Assembly: GCA_021844725.1 (NCBI GenBank)
Contig: JAKBSX010000234.1
Coordinates: 1-5,665, forward strand
Source of the DNA: Actinomycetes bacterium
Lineage (GTDB): Bacteria > Actinomycetota > Acidimicrobiia > Acidimicrobiales > Acidimicrobiaceae
Direction of reading: 5' to 3'
Length of the DNA: 5,665 nt
The notes beneath the pieces were generated by a model. The model saw only the letters and a list, made by a program, of their open reading frames with translations, ran no database searches and had not been told where the DNA came from. Below, in pieces: positions 1-5,665 of the stretch (position 1 is the first letter of the stretch; each line of letters begins with the position of its first letter). A program made the position numbers and the translations under genes.

Positions 1-1
1 G

Positions 2-235
2 AGATCCGGTGATATAGCGGGTGATCTCGGGAAGTTATCTGATAACCAGAAAAAAATAATAGATCTTGTATGTAAGCGTTACGGGCGTCTAAACGGCGCT
101 CAGCTTTCAGAGCTTACCCATAGCGAAGGACCATGGCAAGATGTCAGACAAGGGCTAGAAGTAGATGAGCCTTCTTATGAAGAGATCTCGCTTGAATCGA
201 TAGGGAGTTATTATCAGGAAAAATTGAGTCTTTAG
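2..235 (+). CDS. Panacea / SocA-like (DUF4065) antitoxin-domain protein, C-terminal fragment
   Basis: The reading frame is open from the window edge to TAG at 233-235 and gives the last 77 residues; the N-terminus lies outside. Residues 36-45 read LSELTHSEGP followed by W, matching the LSxLTHxExPW signature of the Panacea (SocA-like, DUF4065, also called GepA-type) domain. It is preceded by a helix (NQKKIIDLVCKRYG) that usually leads into this motif, and the short tail ending YYQEKLSL fits a natural C-terminus. Panacea domains are known as the antitoxin part of diverse toxin-antitoxin pairs (proteolysis adaptors or neutralisers, as in SocAB). Any toxin partner would have to be upstream, outside the window, or be the next gene; the next gene does not look like a known toxin and seems to have its own promoter. 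Family assignment is fairly firm; role as an antitoxin is inferred. Confidence 0.8.
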   Translation, partial: RSGDIAGDLGKLSDNQKKIIDLVCKRYGRLNGAQLSELTHSEGPWQDVRQGLEVDEPSYEEISLESIGSYYQEKLSL

Positions 236-250
236 CTCTTATGTTATACT
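224..250 (+). promoter_or_regulatory. candidate promoter with extended -10
   Basis: TATACT at 245-250 is a near-consensus -10 box and is preceded by TG at 242-243, giving the extended TGnTATACT form. A weak -35 candidate, TTGAGT, sits at 224-229 with a short 15-base spacer; it overlaps the end of the Panacea gene, and the extended -10 may make it unimportant. The setting, just after a stop codon and about 60 bases before the next gene in an AT-rich gap, fits a separate promoter for the beta-helix gene. Confidence 0.4.
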
Positions 251-295
251 ATAAAATCAAAAATACATCTTTTTATAATAATAGTCAACTAAATA

Positions 296-301
296 AAAGG
301 A
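296..301 (+). promoter_or_regulatory. Shine-Dalgarno sequence of the beta-helix gene
   Basis: AAAGGA lies at 296-301 within an A-rich leader. It is 10 bases before the ATA codon at 312 and more than 100 bases before the first standard in-frame start (GTG 423). It therefore argues that translation begins near 312, not at 423. An in-frame TAA at 294-296 blocks any start further upstream. Confidence 0.45.
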
Positions 302-311
302 AAAACAACAA

Positions 312-779
312 ATAGAACCACTTGAGATTATAGAAAACTACATTAAATGGCCAAATGGCGGAGGTTTAGTCCACAAAACGGCTACCGTCCACGAGAGCGC
401 TTATATAGGCGATGGTGCTGTTGTGGAAGCCGGTGCTAAAGTTGGCCACGACACTATGGTCGGCTACAACACTAAAATTGGCATTAATTCTAAAATTGAT
501 CATAATGTGGCAATCAACCATGACACTAAAATTGCTAATAAAGTCAAGATCGGTCATGACGTGGTTATTGGTCATCAAACAGTAATAGGCGAAAACACCA
601 AAATCGGCCAAAACGCTAGAGTTTACGACAATGTCTTAATTGGCAATGATGTGATCATGCAAGCATATGGTCAGATTGGATCAGGTGCTAATATATTGAA
701 CGGTGGAAAAGTTTATATACAGTTTACGCCAGTAGTGGGAGAGAATGCCATTATCCGTGGCATTAATAAAATTGGGTAA
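312..779 (+). CDS. small left-handed beta-helix (hexapeptide-repeat) protein, non-standard or lost start
   Basis: From ATA 312 the frame encodes 155 residues. Residues about 20-148 are a run of hexapeptides of the pattern [LIV]-G/x-x-x-[TSAV]-x (VGHDTM, IGHDVV, IGHQTV, IGENTK, VVGENA), the hallmark of a left-handed beta-helix of about seven coils. Such helices occur in acyltransferases (LpxA, LpxD, DapD, DapH, serine acetyltransferase) and gamma-class carbonic anhydrases. Here no extra catalytic or CoA-binding domain is visible, so I do not assign an enzyme. The start is odd: no ATG, GTG or TTG exists in frame between the upstream TAA (294) and GTG 423, yet residues 1-37 already carry helix repeats (ATVHESAYIGDGAVV) and a Shine-Dalgarno sequence sits before 312. 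Either ATA is used, an ATG mutated, or the base is a sequencing error. The conservative annotation would be 423-779 (118 aa). Low GC, unlike the genes to its right. No signal peptide or membrane segment is seen. Function unknown. Confidence 0.72.
   Translation: MEPLEIIENYIKWPNGGGLVHKTATVHESAYIGDGAVVEAGAKVGHDTMVGYNTKIGINSKIDHNVAINHDTKIANKVKIGHDVVIGHQTVIGENTKIGQNARVYDNVLIGNDVIMQAYGQIGSGANILNGGKVYIQFTPVVGENAIIRGINKIG
441..620 (+). repeat. 54-base coil-length repeats within the beta-helix gene
   Basis: The hexapeptide coding produces 18-base units that pair best at 54 bases, which is one full 18-residue helix coil. An exact 12-base copy, ACACTAAAATTG, occurs at 469-480 and again at 523-534, precisely 54 bases apart. 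Related words (TCTAAAATTG, ACCAAAATCG) recur at other 18-base steps. This is intragenic and reflects protein structure, not a mobile or tandem-array element. Confidence 0.6.
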
Positions 780-800
780 GCGTATTACCGTGCGAAAATG
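770..800. other. composition boundary, possible island edge or assembly join
   Basis: Base composition changes abruptly here, from roughly 30-40% G+C on the left (17/60 in 481-540, 24/60 in 601-660) to 37/60 in 841-900. The beta-helix gene stops at 779 and the next frame (the same frame) is immediately GC-rich, with 38 of its first 50 codons ending in G or C. No integrase, tRNA, insertion sequence or long direct repeat marks the junction. A recombination join, the edge of an acquired island, or a chimeric assembly would all look like this. Confidence 0.5.
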
Positions 801-1046
801 CTCTACCCCAAGAGCCCAGCTGACACGGAGCACCACTACCCGAGGAGTGCGCTGGAGCGGCACAAACGGTTATCTCACTCTTCGGACATCGGCGCCTCTC
901 GGCAGTTCCAACCAGACCTCTGCGACTTCTGTTCGCCTGGGTGCGAGTATCCCCGCGCTGATACAATTGTGTGCGATGATATTGATGACGAAGATACTCG
1001 TTCAATAACTCAGGATACAGAAACGGAAATGAGGGATACCCCGTGA
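798..1046 (+). CDS. small Cys-containing hypothetical protein, first gene of the RM operon
   Basis: I do not recognise this 82-residue protein. It is rich in His, Arg and Pro at the N-terminus. A compact CxxCxxxC (Cys 42, 45, 49) follows, with another Cys at 59, a possible zinc site, and the C-terminus is acidic (DDIDDEDTRS). Coding evidence: 38 of the first 50 codons end in G or C, fitting the operon to its right, and its TGA (1044-1046) overlaps the GTG start of the next gene in a GTGA junction, which implies translational coupling. The start is uncertain: ATG 798 has no clear Shine-Dalgarno sequence, and the frame is open only back to TAA 777. The composition boundary lies right there, so this may be the truncated 3' end of a longer gene. 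A role as an accessory or controller of the RM system is possible from position only; no helix-turn-helix is evident. Confidence 0.5.
   Translation: MLYPKSPADTEHHYPRSALERHKRLSHSSDIGASRQFQPDLCDFCSPGCEYPRADTIVCDDIDDEDTRSITQDTETEMRDTP
1031..1035 (+). promoter_or_regulatory. Shine-Dalgarno sequence for the GTG-start methyltransferase-like gene
   Basis: GAGGG is 7 bases before GTG 1043, good spacing for initiation. It lies inside the end of the preceding small gene and supports choosing GTG 1043 even though it is not ATG. Confidence 0.6.
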
Positions 1047-1870
1047 AGGACACGCAGCACGGCGATCACGAAATTGGCGAGCCGACATCGAAATTCGCTT
1101 TACCTTCAGGTCTCGAGAAGATACCTGAGCGCCTAGTCAAGTCCACAGAACGAGTCCGAGACTTGGGTGAGGTGTTCACCCCTGTTGCAATCGTCCAAGA
1201 TATGTTGAATCTGCTCCCCGTAGACGTTTGGCACCCCCACCCTACTCAGACATTTTTAGAGCCAGCTTGTGGGGACGGTAATTTTCTCGTCGCAATTCTC
1301 ACTAAGAAGTTAGATGCAGTCATGAGTGCCGCAGCCGTTGTCGCAGATCGCCAACAGATAGAAGGAACTCGTACTCTTGCATTTGAGGCTCTGGCGTCGA
1401 TTTACGGGGTGGATATTTCTCCTGATAATGTCATCGGAGGATCCGTAGGGCATGAGATTGGTGCGAGAGAGAGACTTCTACGGGTATTTTCCGACTGGCA
1501 TGCAGAGTATCTCAACGAGAAGCTTGAAAGTGACAATCCAATACTGTTGTCAGCAAAATGGATAGTCGAACGAAACGTCCAAGTGGGCAACATGCTGCCG
1601 TACGGAGTCGACGGTCGACCGAGCGATAGGGCACAGATTCCGCTCGTCGAATACAGCTGGAACCCGGAGTGTGCAGAAGTTTCGATTTCCATAACCACTC
1701 TTGGTGCGGTTATGGAGGGCGCTGAAGCCGAGGTAGGCGATACCGTTTCGTTGTTCGGCGCAACACCTCCAAAGCATTTATGGACTGGAAATATCTCTGA
1801 GCTTCACCAAGTAGAGACGTATCGGGTTACGGTGAATCGCGGGCGCACCAGTGGGAAACGAGATTCATGA
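1043..1870 (+). CDS. SAM-dependent DNA methyltransferase-like protein lacking catalytic motif IV
   Basis: This is a 275-residue protein. After a short leader (PSGLEKIPERLVKSTERVRDL in effect) it has motif X GEVFTP at 42-47, canonical motif I FLEPACGDGNF at 71-81 (SAM loop), a motif II strand IYGVDIS at 120-126 with acidic D124, and a motif III-like NVQVGNML at 178-185. This is the N-terminal half of a gamma-class N6-adenine methyltransferase. The catalytic (N/D)PP(Y/F) that should follow motif III is absent; the sequence instead runs through VEYSWNPEC into a distinct C-terminal part (ITTLGAVMEGAEAE, then SLFG). No target recognition domain is obvious. The gene overlaps both neighbours by 4 bases (GTGA, ATGA). 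By itself it should bind SAM but not methylate. It may be a partner subunit of the next gene's methylase, whose N-terminus is a paralogous module. Motif-based family call is strong; the role is inference. Confidence 0.85.
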   Translation: MKDTQHGDHEIGEPTSKFALPSGLEKIPERLVKSTERVRDLGEVFTPVAIVQDMLNLLPVDVWHPHPTQTFLEPACGDGNFLVAILTKKLDAVMSAAAVVADRQQIEGTRTLAFEALASIYGVDISPDNVIGGSVGHEIGARERLLRVFSDWHAEYLNEKLESDNPILLSAKWIVERNVQVGNMLPYGVDGRPSDRAQIPLVEYSWNPECAEVSISITTLGAVMEGAEAEVGDTVSLFGATPPKHLWTGNISELHQVETYRVTVNRGRTSGKRDS

Positions 1871-3381
1871 TGAACGACCTCGTATCTTCCAAGGCACCCG
1901 ATATCTTAGAAGTTATCTCTGATCTCTCTAGCGACGAAGTATTCACTCCACCACGAGTTGTAACCCAGGTGCTCGACCTTCTCCCAGCAGAAGTATGGAG
2001 CAATGCATCTTTGCGATGGCTTGACCCAGGCTGTAAGACGGGCGTATTTCTTCGGGAGATCACCAGGCGGTTGATGTCGGGACTTGCCGATGAGATACCT
2101 GATGACCAAGAACGACTTCAACACATTCTCGAGAATCAAGTTTTTGGCATCGCCATTACGGAACTCACCTCGATGATGTCTCGCCGAACTCTGTATTGCT
2201 CTAAGGATGCCGCCAGCGTCCACTCCGTGGTCCGAATGCCAACAAGCGATGGCAACATTTGGTTCGATCGAGTTGAACATACTTACGTCAACGGGAAGTG
2301 CCGAGAGTGCTCGGCTTCAAAGACGCAGATGGAGCGAAATAATCGTGACAACTATGCATATGCCCTCATTCATGAGGCAGGGCGCATAGCCGTTTGGAAG
2401 GATTTAGGGATGAAGTTCGACGTGATCGTGGGTAACCCACCTTATCAGATGGATAGTGACGGGAGTAACAGGACAATCCCGATCTACAACTTGTTTGTTG
2501 AAGAAGCGAAGAAGCTCAATCCTGCCTACATCTCAATGATTATCCCTTCGCGATGGATGGCGAGTGGTTTGGGCCTCCGTGACTTTCGATCAGCAATGCT
2601 TTCCGATACCCGCATACGCCACATTGTGGACTTCCCTAATGCCGCAGAAGTGTTTCCAGGGGTTGAGATCAAGGCGGGCGTCTGTTATTTCGTGTGGGAT
2701 CGTGACAATCCTGGAGCATGCGATATCACAGTGAAGAGAGACAATGATAGCCACGGACCAGTCAGCCGTGATCTTGGAGAATTCGACATTTTGGTGCGGG
2801 ATTCAAGAAGCCTCCAAATACTTCACAAAGTACTCCACTATCAAGAGGCTTCTCTGACTGAGATCCTCGCCGTTGACAAAGAGTTTGGGATGACTAGCAA
2901 TTTCTCGGGCTACTCCATGACCGAAAATGCCGAGTCAATAGCGATTTATGCCAATAAAGGCACCCGACGCGTTCAGGGCTGGATTAAGCGTGACCACGTT
3001 ACAAAGAGTAAACATTTGATTGAGAAATGGAAGGTTCTAATCCCTCAGGCGGGATCGGATGGAGGGCAGCGGCTTCCAGATGTGGTGTTAGGGAAACCAC
3101 TAGTAGTTGCGCCGCCCTCAGTCTGCACGCAAACGTATTTGTTTGTCTACGTCGATAGCGAGGAGCAGGCCCTTAGCGTGGAGAGTTATCTCAAGACGAG
3201 ATTTGTGCGTTTCTTAGTGTCGCTGCGGAAAATTAGTCAACACGCTACCCGATCGACATACACCTGGGTACCACAGCAAACCTGGGACCGTACCTGGACC
3301 GACGAAGAGCTCTACCGAAAGTACGGCATAACCGAAGAAGAGCAATCCTACATCGAGAGCATGGTCAAGGAGATGCCGTAG
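1867..3381 (+). CDS. Eco57I-like N6-adenine DNA methyltransferase (restriction-modification methylase)
   Basis: This 504-residue protein would transfer a methyl group from SAM to adenine in a recognition site, protecting host DNA. Visible motifs: motif X EVFTP at 24-28, motif I LDPGCKTGVF at 52-61, FGIAITEL at 93-100 as the motif II strand, and catalytic motif IV NPPY at 190-193 after KFDVIVG. PIYNLFVEEAKKL and ISMIIPSRW (222-230) follow, typical of Eco57I-type methylases. Residues about 375-475 resemble a TaqI-like target recognition region (VLIPQAGSDGG, VVAPPSVCTQTYLFV). Motif I is unusual: the middle glycine of (D/E)PxCGxG is replaced by lysine, which I recall as a feature of a helicase-linked subfamily. 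A CxxC (145, 148) near H138 may hold a metal. No nuclease motif is present; cutting would come from the next gene. Start ATG 1867 overlaps the previous stop as ATGA; ATG 1870 is an equal alternative. It shares its first 65 or so residues' layout with the upstream gene. Confidence 0.92.
   Translation: MMNDLVSSKAPDILEVISDLSSDEVFTPPRVVTQVLDLLPAEVWSNASLRWLDPGCKTGVFLREITRRLMSGLADEIPDDQERLQHILENQVFGIAITELTSMMSRRTLYCSKDAASVHSVVRMPTSDGNIWFDRVEHTYVNGKCRECSASKTQMERNNRDNYAYALIHEAGRIAVWKDLGMKFDVIVGNPPYQMDSDGSNRTIPIYNLFVEEAKKLNPAYISMIIPSRWMASGLGLRDFRSAMLSDTRIRHIVDFPNAAEVFPGVEIKAGVCYFVWDRDNPGACDITVKRDNDSHGPVSRDLGEFDILVRDSRSLQILHKVLHYQEASLTEILAVDKEFGMTSNFSGYSMTENAESIAIYANKGTRRVQGWIKRDHVTKSKHLIEKWKVLIPQAGSDGGQRLPDVVLGKPLVVAPPSVCTQTYLFVYVDSEEQALSVESYLKTRFVRFLVSLRKISQHATRSTYTWVPQQTWDRTWTDEELYRKYGITEEEQSYIESMVKEMP
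3367..3372 (+). promoter_or_regulatory. Shine-Dalgarno sequence of the nuclease-helicase gene
   Basis: AAGGAG lies within the last codons of the methylase gene, 11 bases before ATG 3384. The stop-to-start gap is only 2 bases, so ribosomes finishing the methylase could also re-initiate here. Confidence 0.55.
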
Positions 3382-3383
3382 TA

Positions 3384-5665
3384 ATGCCCGTTTCGCTCGC
3401 AGAAAGCGTTCGTCAGCCAAAGATTTACGCCTACACCACTCCGCAGTATGCCGATACTCCTTGGGTGGGAGCCAGACAAGGGAAAGGCCTCCTGAAGGTT
3501 GGCTATACCGACCAAGACGTCAACCTCCGCATTCGCCAACAGCTTCAAGGCGTCAAGATGCCCGAGAACGTCGGGTTTACTTTGTTGTTGGCAGAGTCGG
3601 CAATCGACGATCACGGAAACGCATTTCGAGACCACAGTGTACACAGCGCTCTTGTTGCAGCGGGAGTCCACCGAGTCGCTGGTGAATGGTTCGAATGCAC
3701 CGCTGATGAAGCACGTGCCGCAATTCAATCTGTAAAGTCAGAGACACCACTCACCAATCTTCGACCCTTGGCATCGTTCCCTATGCGACCGGAGCAAGAA
3801 GAGGCAGTGCTGCAAACGGCGACGTATTTCAAGAGCCACCAAGATGCGGAAAATCCTCCTCACTTCTTATGGAATGCGAAGATGCGTTTTGGAAAGACCT
3901 TTACGAGCTACCAACTTGCAAAGCATATGGGTTGGAAACGTATTCTGGTGTTGACCTACAAGCCAGCAGTTGAGAAGAACTGGCGAGAAGACTTACTCGG
4001 TCATCGAGACTTCCAAGGATGGCGCTTCAGCGGTAAGGATGATGTGCGACCGGATCTCTCCAACCCAAGCCCGCTCGTGTGGTTTGCATCATTCCAAGAT
4101 GTGCTCGGCAAGAATGCAGACGGCAAGACGAAGGCCAAAAACGAGATTCTCTACCGCGAGCGGTGGGACGCAATAGTTATTGATGAGTATCACTTCGGCG
4201 CTTGGAGGGAGGCGGCACGGTCCCTCTATCTCAAAGATGGTGACGAAGGCGGAGACGTCTCGGAGCAGAAAGCGCTGGATAATCCAGACCTAGACGAAGA
4301 CTTCAGCACCAACGTTGAAGAGGAATTAGACGTTCAGGTCGATCACTACCTTTATCTGTCTGGGACACCGTTTAGAGCGTTGACTCAAGGGGAGTTCCTA
4401 GAAGATCAAGTTTTCAACTGGACGTACAGTGACGAGCAGCGTGCGAAGCAAGATTGGGTGGAGCCTCAACCCAATCCATACGTTGCGTTACCCCGTATGG
4501 CTCTTCTGACCTATGAAATGCCTGACAAGCTTCGAGATGTAGCCCTAAACAACCAGTCAATGTTTTCCTTCACCGAATTCTTCAGAACAACCAAAGAAAC
4601 TGGCAGACCTCCAAAGTTCATTCATGAAGACGAAGTACAGAAATGGCTCTCGTTATTGATCGGTCAAAACATTACGGATTACTGGTCTGCATCATCCACT
4701 CGACAACGCCCTCCACTGCCCTATGAGGATGGGAACCTCCTCCAGGCCCTCCAGCACACGGTCTGGTACCTACCGTCCGTTGACGCTTGTACAGCCATGG
4801 CAAACCTCTTGGGGGCTACTCACAACACGTTCTTTCGCCAGTATCGAACGGTTGTAGCAGCAGGCAATAGTGCCGGTCTTGGTGAGGAAGCACTTCCCCC
4901 CGTTCTGCGAGCAATTGGACCAGTACCACAAGATACTAAGACCATTACGTTGACGTGTGGGAAATTGATGACCGGCGTGACCGTGCCTCCATGGACTGGG
5001 ATCTTCATGTTGCGAGAACTCAAAAGCCCAGAATCATACTTTCAGGCAGCCTTTCGAGTGCAATCTCCGTGGGTGTCCAGATTTGTCGACACAATTGCTG
5101 GCGGTGAAGACGAAATCGTACTGAAAGAGCAATGCTTCGTGTTCGACTTCGCTCCCAATCGTGCACTACAGCAGGTAGTAGACTACGCCACTCGTTTGAG
5201 GGCAGACGATCCGTCGGTTCGAGATGACCAAAAAGCCGTGGATGAGTTCATGGCGTTCCTTCCGGTGTTGGCATATGACGGACACTCCATGCGCCAGCTG
5301 AACGCAGCGGATGTGATCGATTACCTCACCCACGGGATTAGTGCAAGCATGCTTGCGCGTCGATGGAACTCCCCAGAGCTCATTGAGTTGGATGCCCGTG
5401 CGATGGAGGCGCTCCTTGATAATCCAGATCTTCTCGCTTCACTCGAACAGATGGAGTTGTTCAGGGAGATTAATCTCAAAGCAGATCTTGAGGCAATGAT
5501 CGCCACAAACAAGGAGCTTCGGCAGAAATCCCTCGCAAAAGAGCCGCTAGATGGTGAGGAGAAAGTAGCAAAGAAAGAGGCAACGAAGAAACGTGACAAT
5601 ATCAAGAAGCGTCTCCAACGGTTCTTGACGCGTATTCCAGCTTTTATGTACTTGACCGACGGATC
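3384..5665 (+). CDS. GIY-YIG nuclease fused to SF2 helicase, restriction subunit, 3' truncated
   Basis: The frame is open from ATG 3384 to the window edge (760 residues so far, no stop). The N-terminal domain is a T5orf172-like GIY-YIG nuclease: IYAY at 14-17, LKVGYT at 37-42, candidate catalytic Arg 49 or 51 in NLRIRQQ, and GEWFEC at 100-105 with Glu 101. A helicase follows: MRPEQEEAV (134-142, Q-like), Walker A NAKMRFGKT at 164-172, LVLTYKP (motif Ia), DEYH at 267-270 (motif II), SGTPF at 326-330 (motif III) and QAAFRVQSP at 554-562 (motif VI). An acidic linker (285-320) separates motifs II and III. Residues 690-748 are Lys/Glu-rich and probably helical, then RIPAFMYLTDG leads off the edge. 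The expected role is ATP-driven translocation and cleavage of unmethylated DNA, together with the upstream methylase. Domain calls are strong; the partner relation rests on operon structure. The full length and C-terminal domain cannot be seen. Confidence 0.92.
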   Translation, partial: MPVSLAESVRQPKIYAYTTPQYADTPWVGARQGKGLLKVGYTDQDVNLRIRQQLQGVKMPENVGFTLLLAESAIDDHGNAFRDHSVHSALVAAGVHRVAGEWFECTADEARAAIQSVKSETPLTNLRPLASFPMRPEQEEAVLQTATYFKSHQDAENPPHFLWNAKMRFGKTFTSYQLAKHMGWKRILVLTYKPAVEKNWREDLLGHRDFQGWRFSGKDDVRPDLSNPSPLVWFASFQDVLGKNADGKTKAKNEILYRERWDAIVIDEYHFGAWREAARSLYLKDGDEGGDVSEQKALDNPDLDEDFSTNVEEELDVQVDHYLYLSGTPFRALTQGEFLEDQVFNWTYSDEQRAKQDWVEPQPNPYVALPRMALLTYEMPDKLRDVALNNQSMFSFTEFFRTTKETGRPPKFIHEDEVQKWLSLLIGQNITDYWSASSTRQRPPLPYEDGNLLQALQHTVWYLPSVDACTAMANLLGATHNTFFRQYRTVVAAGNSAGLGEEALPPVLRAIGPVPQDTKTITLTCGKLMTGVTVPPWTGIFMLRELKSPESYFQAAFRVQSPWVSRFVDTIAGGEDEIVLKEQCFVFDFAPNRALQQVVDYATRLRADDPSVRDDQKAVDEFMAFLPVLAYDGHSMRQLNAADVIDYLTHGISASMLARRWNSPELIELDARAMEALLDNPDLLASLEQMELFREINLKADLEAMIATNKELRQKSLAKEPLDGEEKVAKKEATKKRDNIKKRLQRFLTRIPAFMYLTDG

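Noticed and set aside
259..274. AAAAA...TTTTT hairpin as a terminator after the Panacea gene
   Set aside because: The stem is only five A:T pairs with no GC, too weak for an intrinsic terminator.
366..611. Minus-strand open frame of 81 residues opposite the beta-helix gene
   Set aside because: It mirrors the hexapeptide-coding periodicity of the plus strand, and its sequence (repeated NFS, VADH-like words) is what antisense reading of these repeats would give. No start context supports it.
312..779. Calling the beta-helix protein an acyltransferase or gamma carbonic anhydrase
   Set aside because: The fold is shared, but no C-terminal catalytic or CoA-binding domain is visible, and the His spacing (regular 18) differs from the zinc triad of gamma carbonic anhydrases.
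750..794. Imperfect direct repeat ATTATCCGTGGC / TATTACCGTGCG flanking the composition boundary, as an attachment or target duplication
   Set aside because: The match is short and needs a gap; it is of the kind expected by chance and no recombinase gene is nearby.
745..1053. Other open frames on both strands across 745-1053
   Set aside because: They lack coding bias and are rich in Arg, Thr and Ser as expected of shadow frames; the frame 798-1046 has strong GC3 and a coupled stop/start, and explains the region better.
1607..1619. Two GTCGAC words in tandem
   Set aside because: They lie inside a normal coding stretch (GVDGRP) and have no wider repeat or symmetry around them; most likely chance.
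1640..1675. NPEC in the first methyltransferase-like protein as a possible catalytic motif IV
   Set aside because: It lacks the PP-(Y/F) core and the preceding hydrophobic FDxIxG strand, so it cannot be counted as an NPPY variant.

Overview
This is a 5.7 kb bacterial window made of two unlike parts. Positions 1 to about 775 are AT-rich: I count 17 G/C in the 60 bases 481-540 and 24 of 60 in 1-60. From about 780 onward the sequence is clearly richer, with 37 G/C of 60 in 841-900, and it stays moderately GC-rich to the end. The left part resembles low-GC or Patescibacteria-like DNA; the right part has a more Actinomycetota-like feel. Both impressions rest on composition and protein flavour only. 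The change marks either the edge of a horizontally acquired defence island or an assembly join.

Left part. The window opens inside the 3' end of a gene for a Panacea/SocA-type (DUF4065) antitoxin-domain protein (2-235). A 76-base AT-rich gap with a plausible extended -10 promoter follows. Next comes a small protein built almost wholly of hexapeptide repeats, a left-handed beta-helix (312-779). Its good reading frame and Shine-Dalgarno sequence point to an ATA start or a lost ATG; the first standard start, GTG 423, lies inside the helix.

Right part. Four same-strand genes form a tightly packed operon: an 82-residue Cys-containing protein (798-1046); a methyltransferase-like protein with motifs X, I, II and III but no NPPY (1043-1870); an Eco57I-like adenine methylase with NPPY and a TaqI-like C-terminal region (1867-3381); and a GIY-YIG nuclease fused to an SF2 helicase (3384 to the end, incomplete). 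The genes overlap by 4 bases (GTGA, then ATGA), and the last starts 2 bases after the preceding stop.

How they may work together. This looks like a restriction-modification locus. The methylase would mark host DNA at adenines in a recognition site. The GIY-YIG/helicase protein would translocate on, and cut, unmarked DNA. The unusual point is that two consecutive genes each begin with the same motif X plus motif I module. The first has the canonical SAM-binding loop but no catalytic motif. The second has the catalytic motif but a divergent SAM loop. A two-subunit methylase, or a methylase plus a regulatory or specificity paralogue, is a reasonable hypothesis. I see no RNA genes, transposases, CRISPR arrays or convincing terminators. 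The only non-coding stretch is 236-311, and no gap approaches 300 bases.
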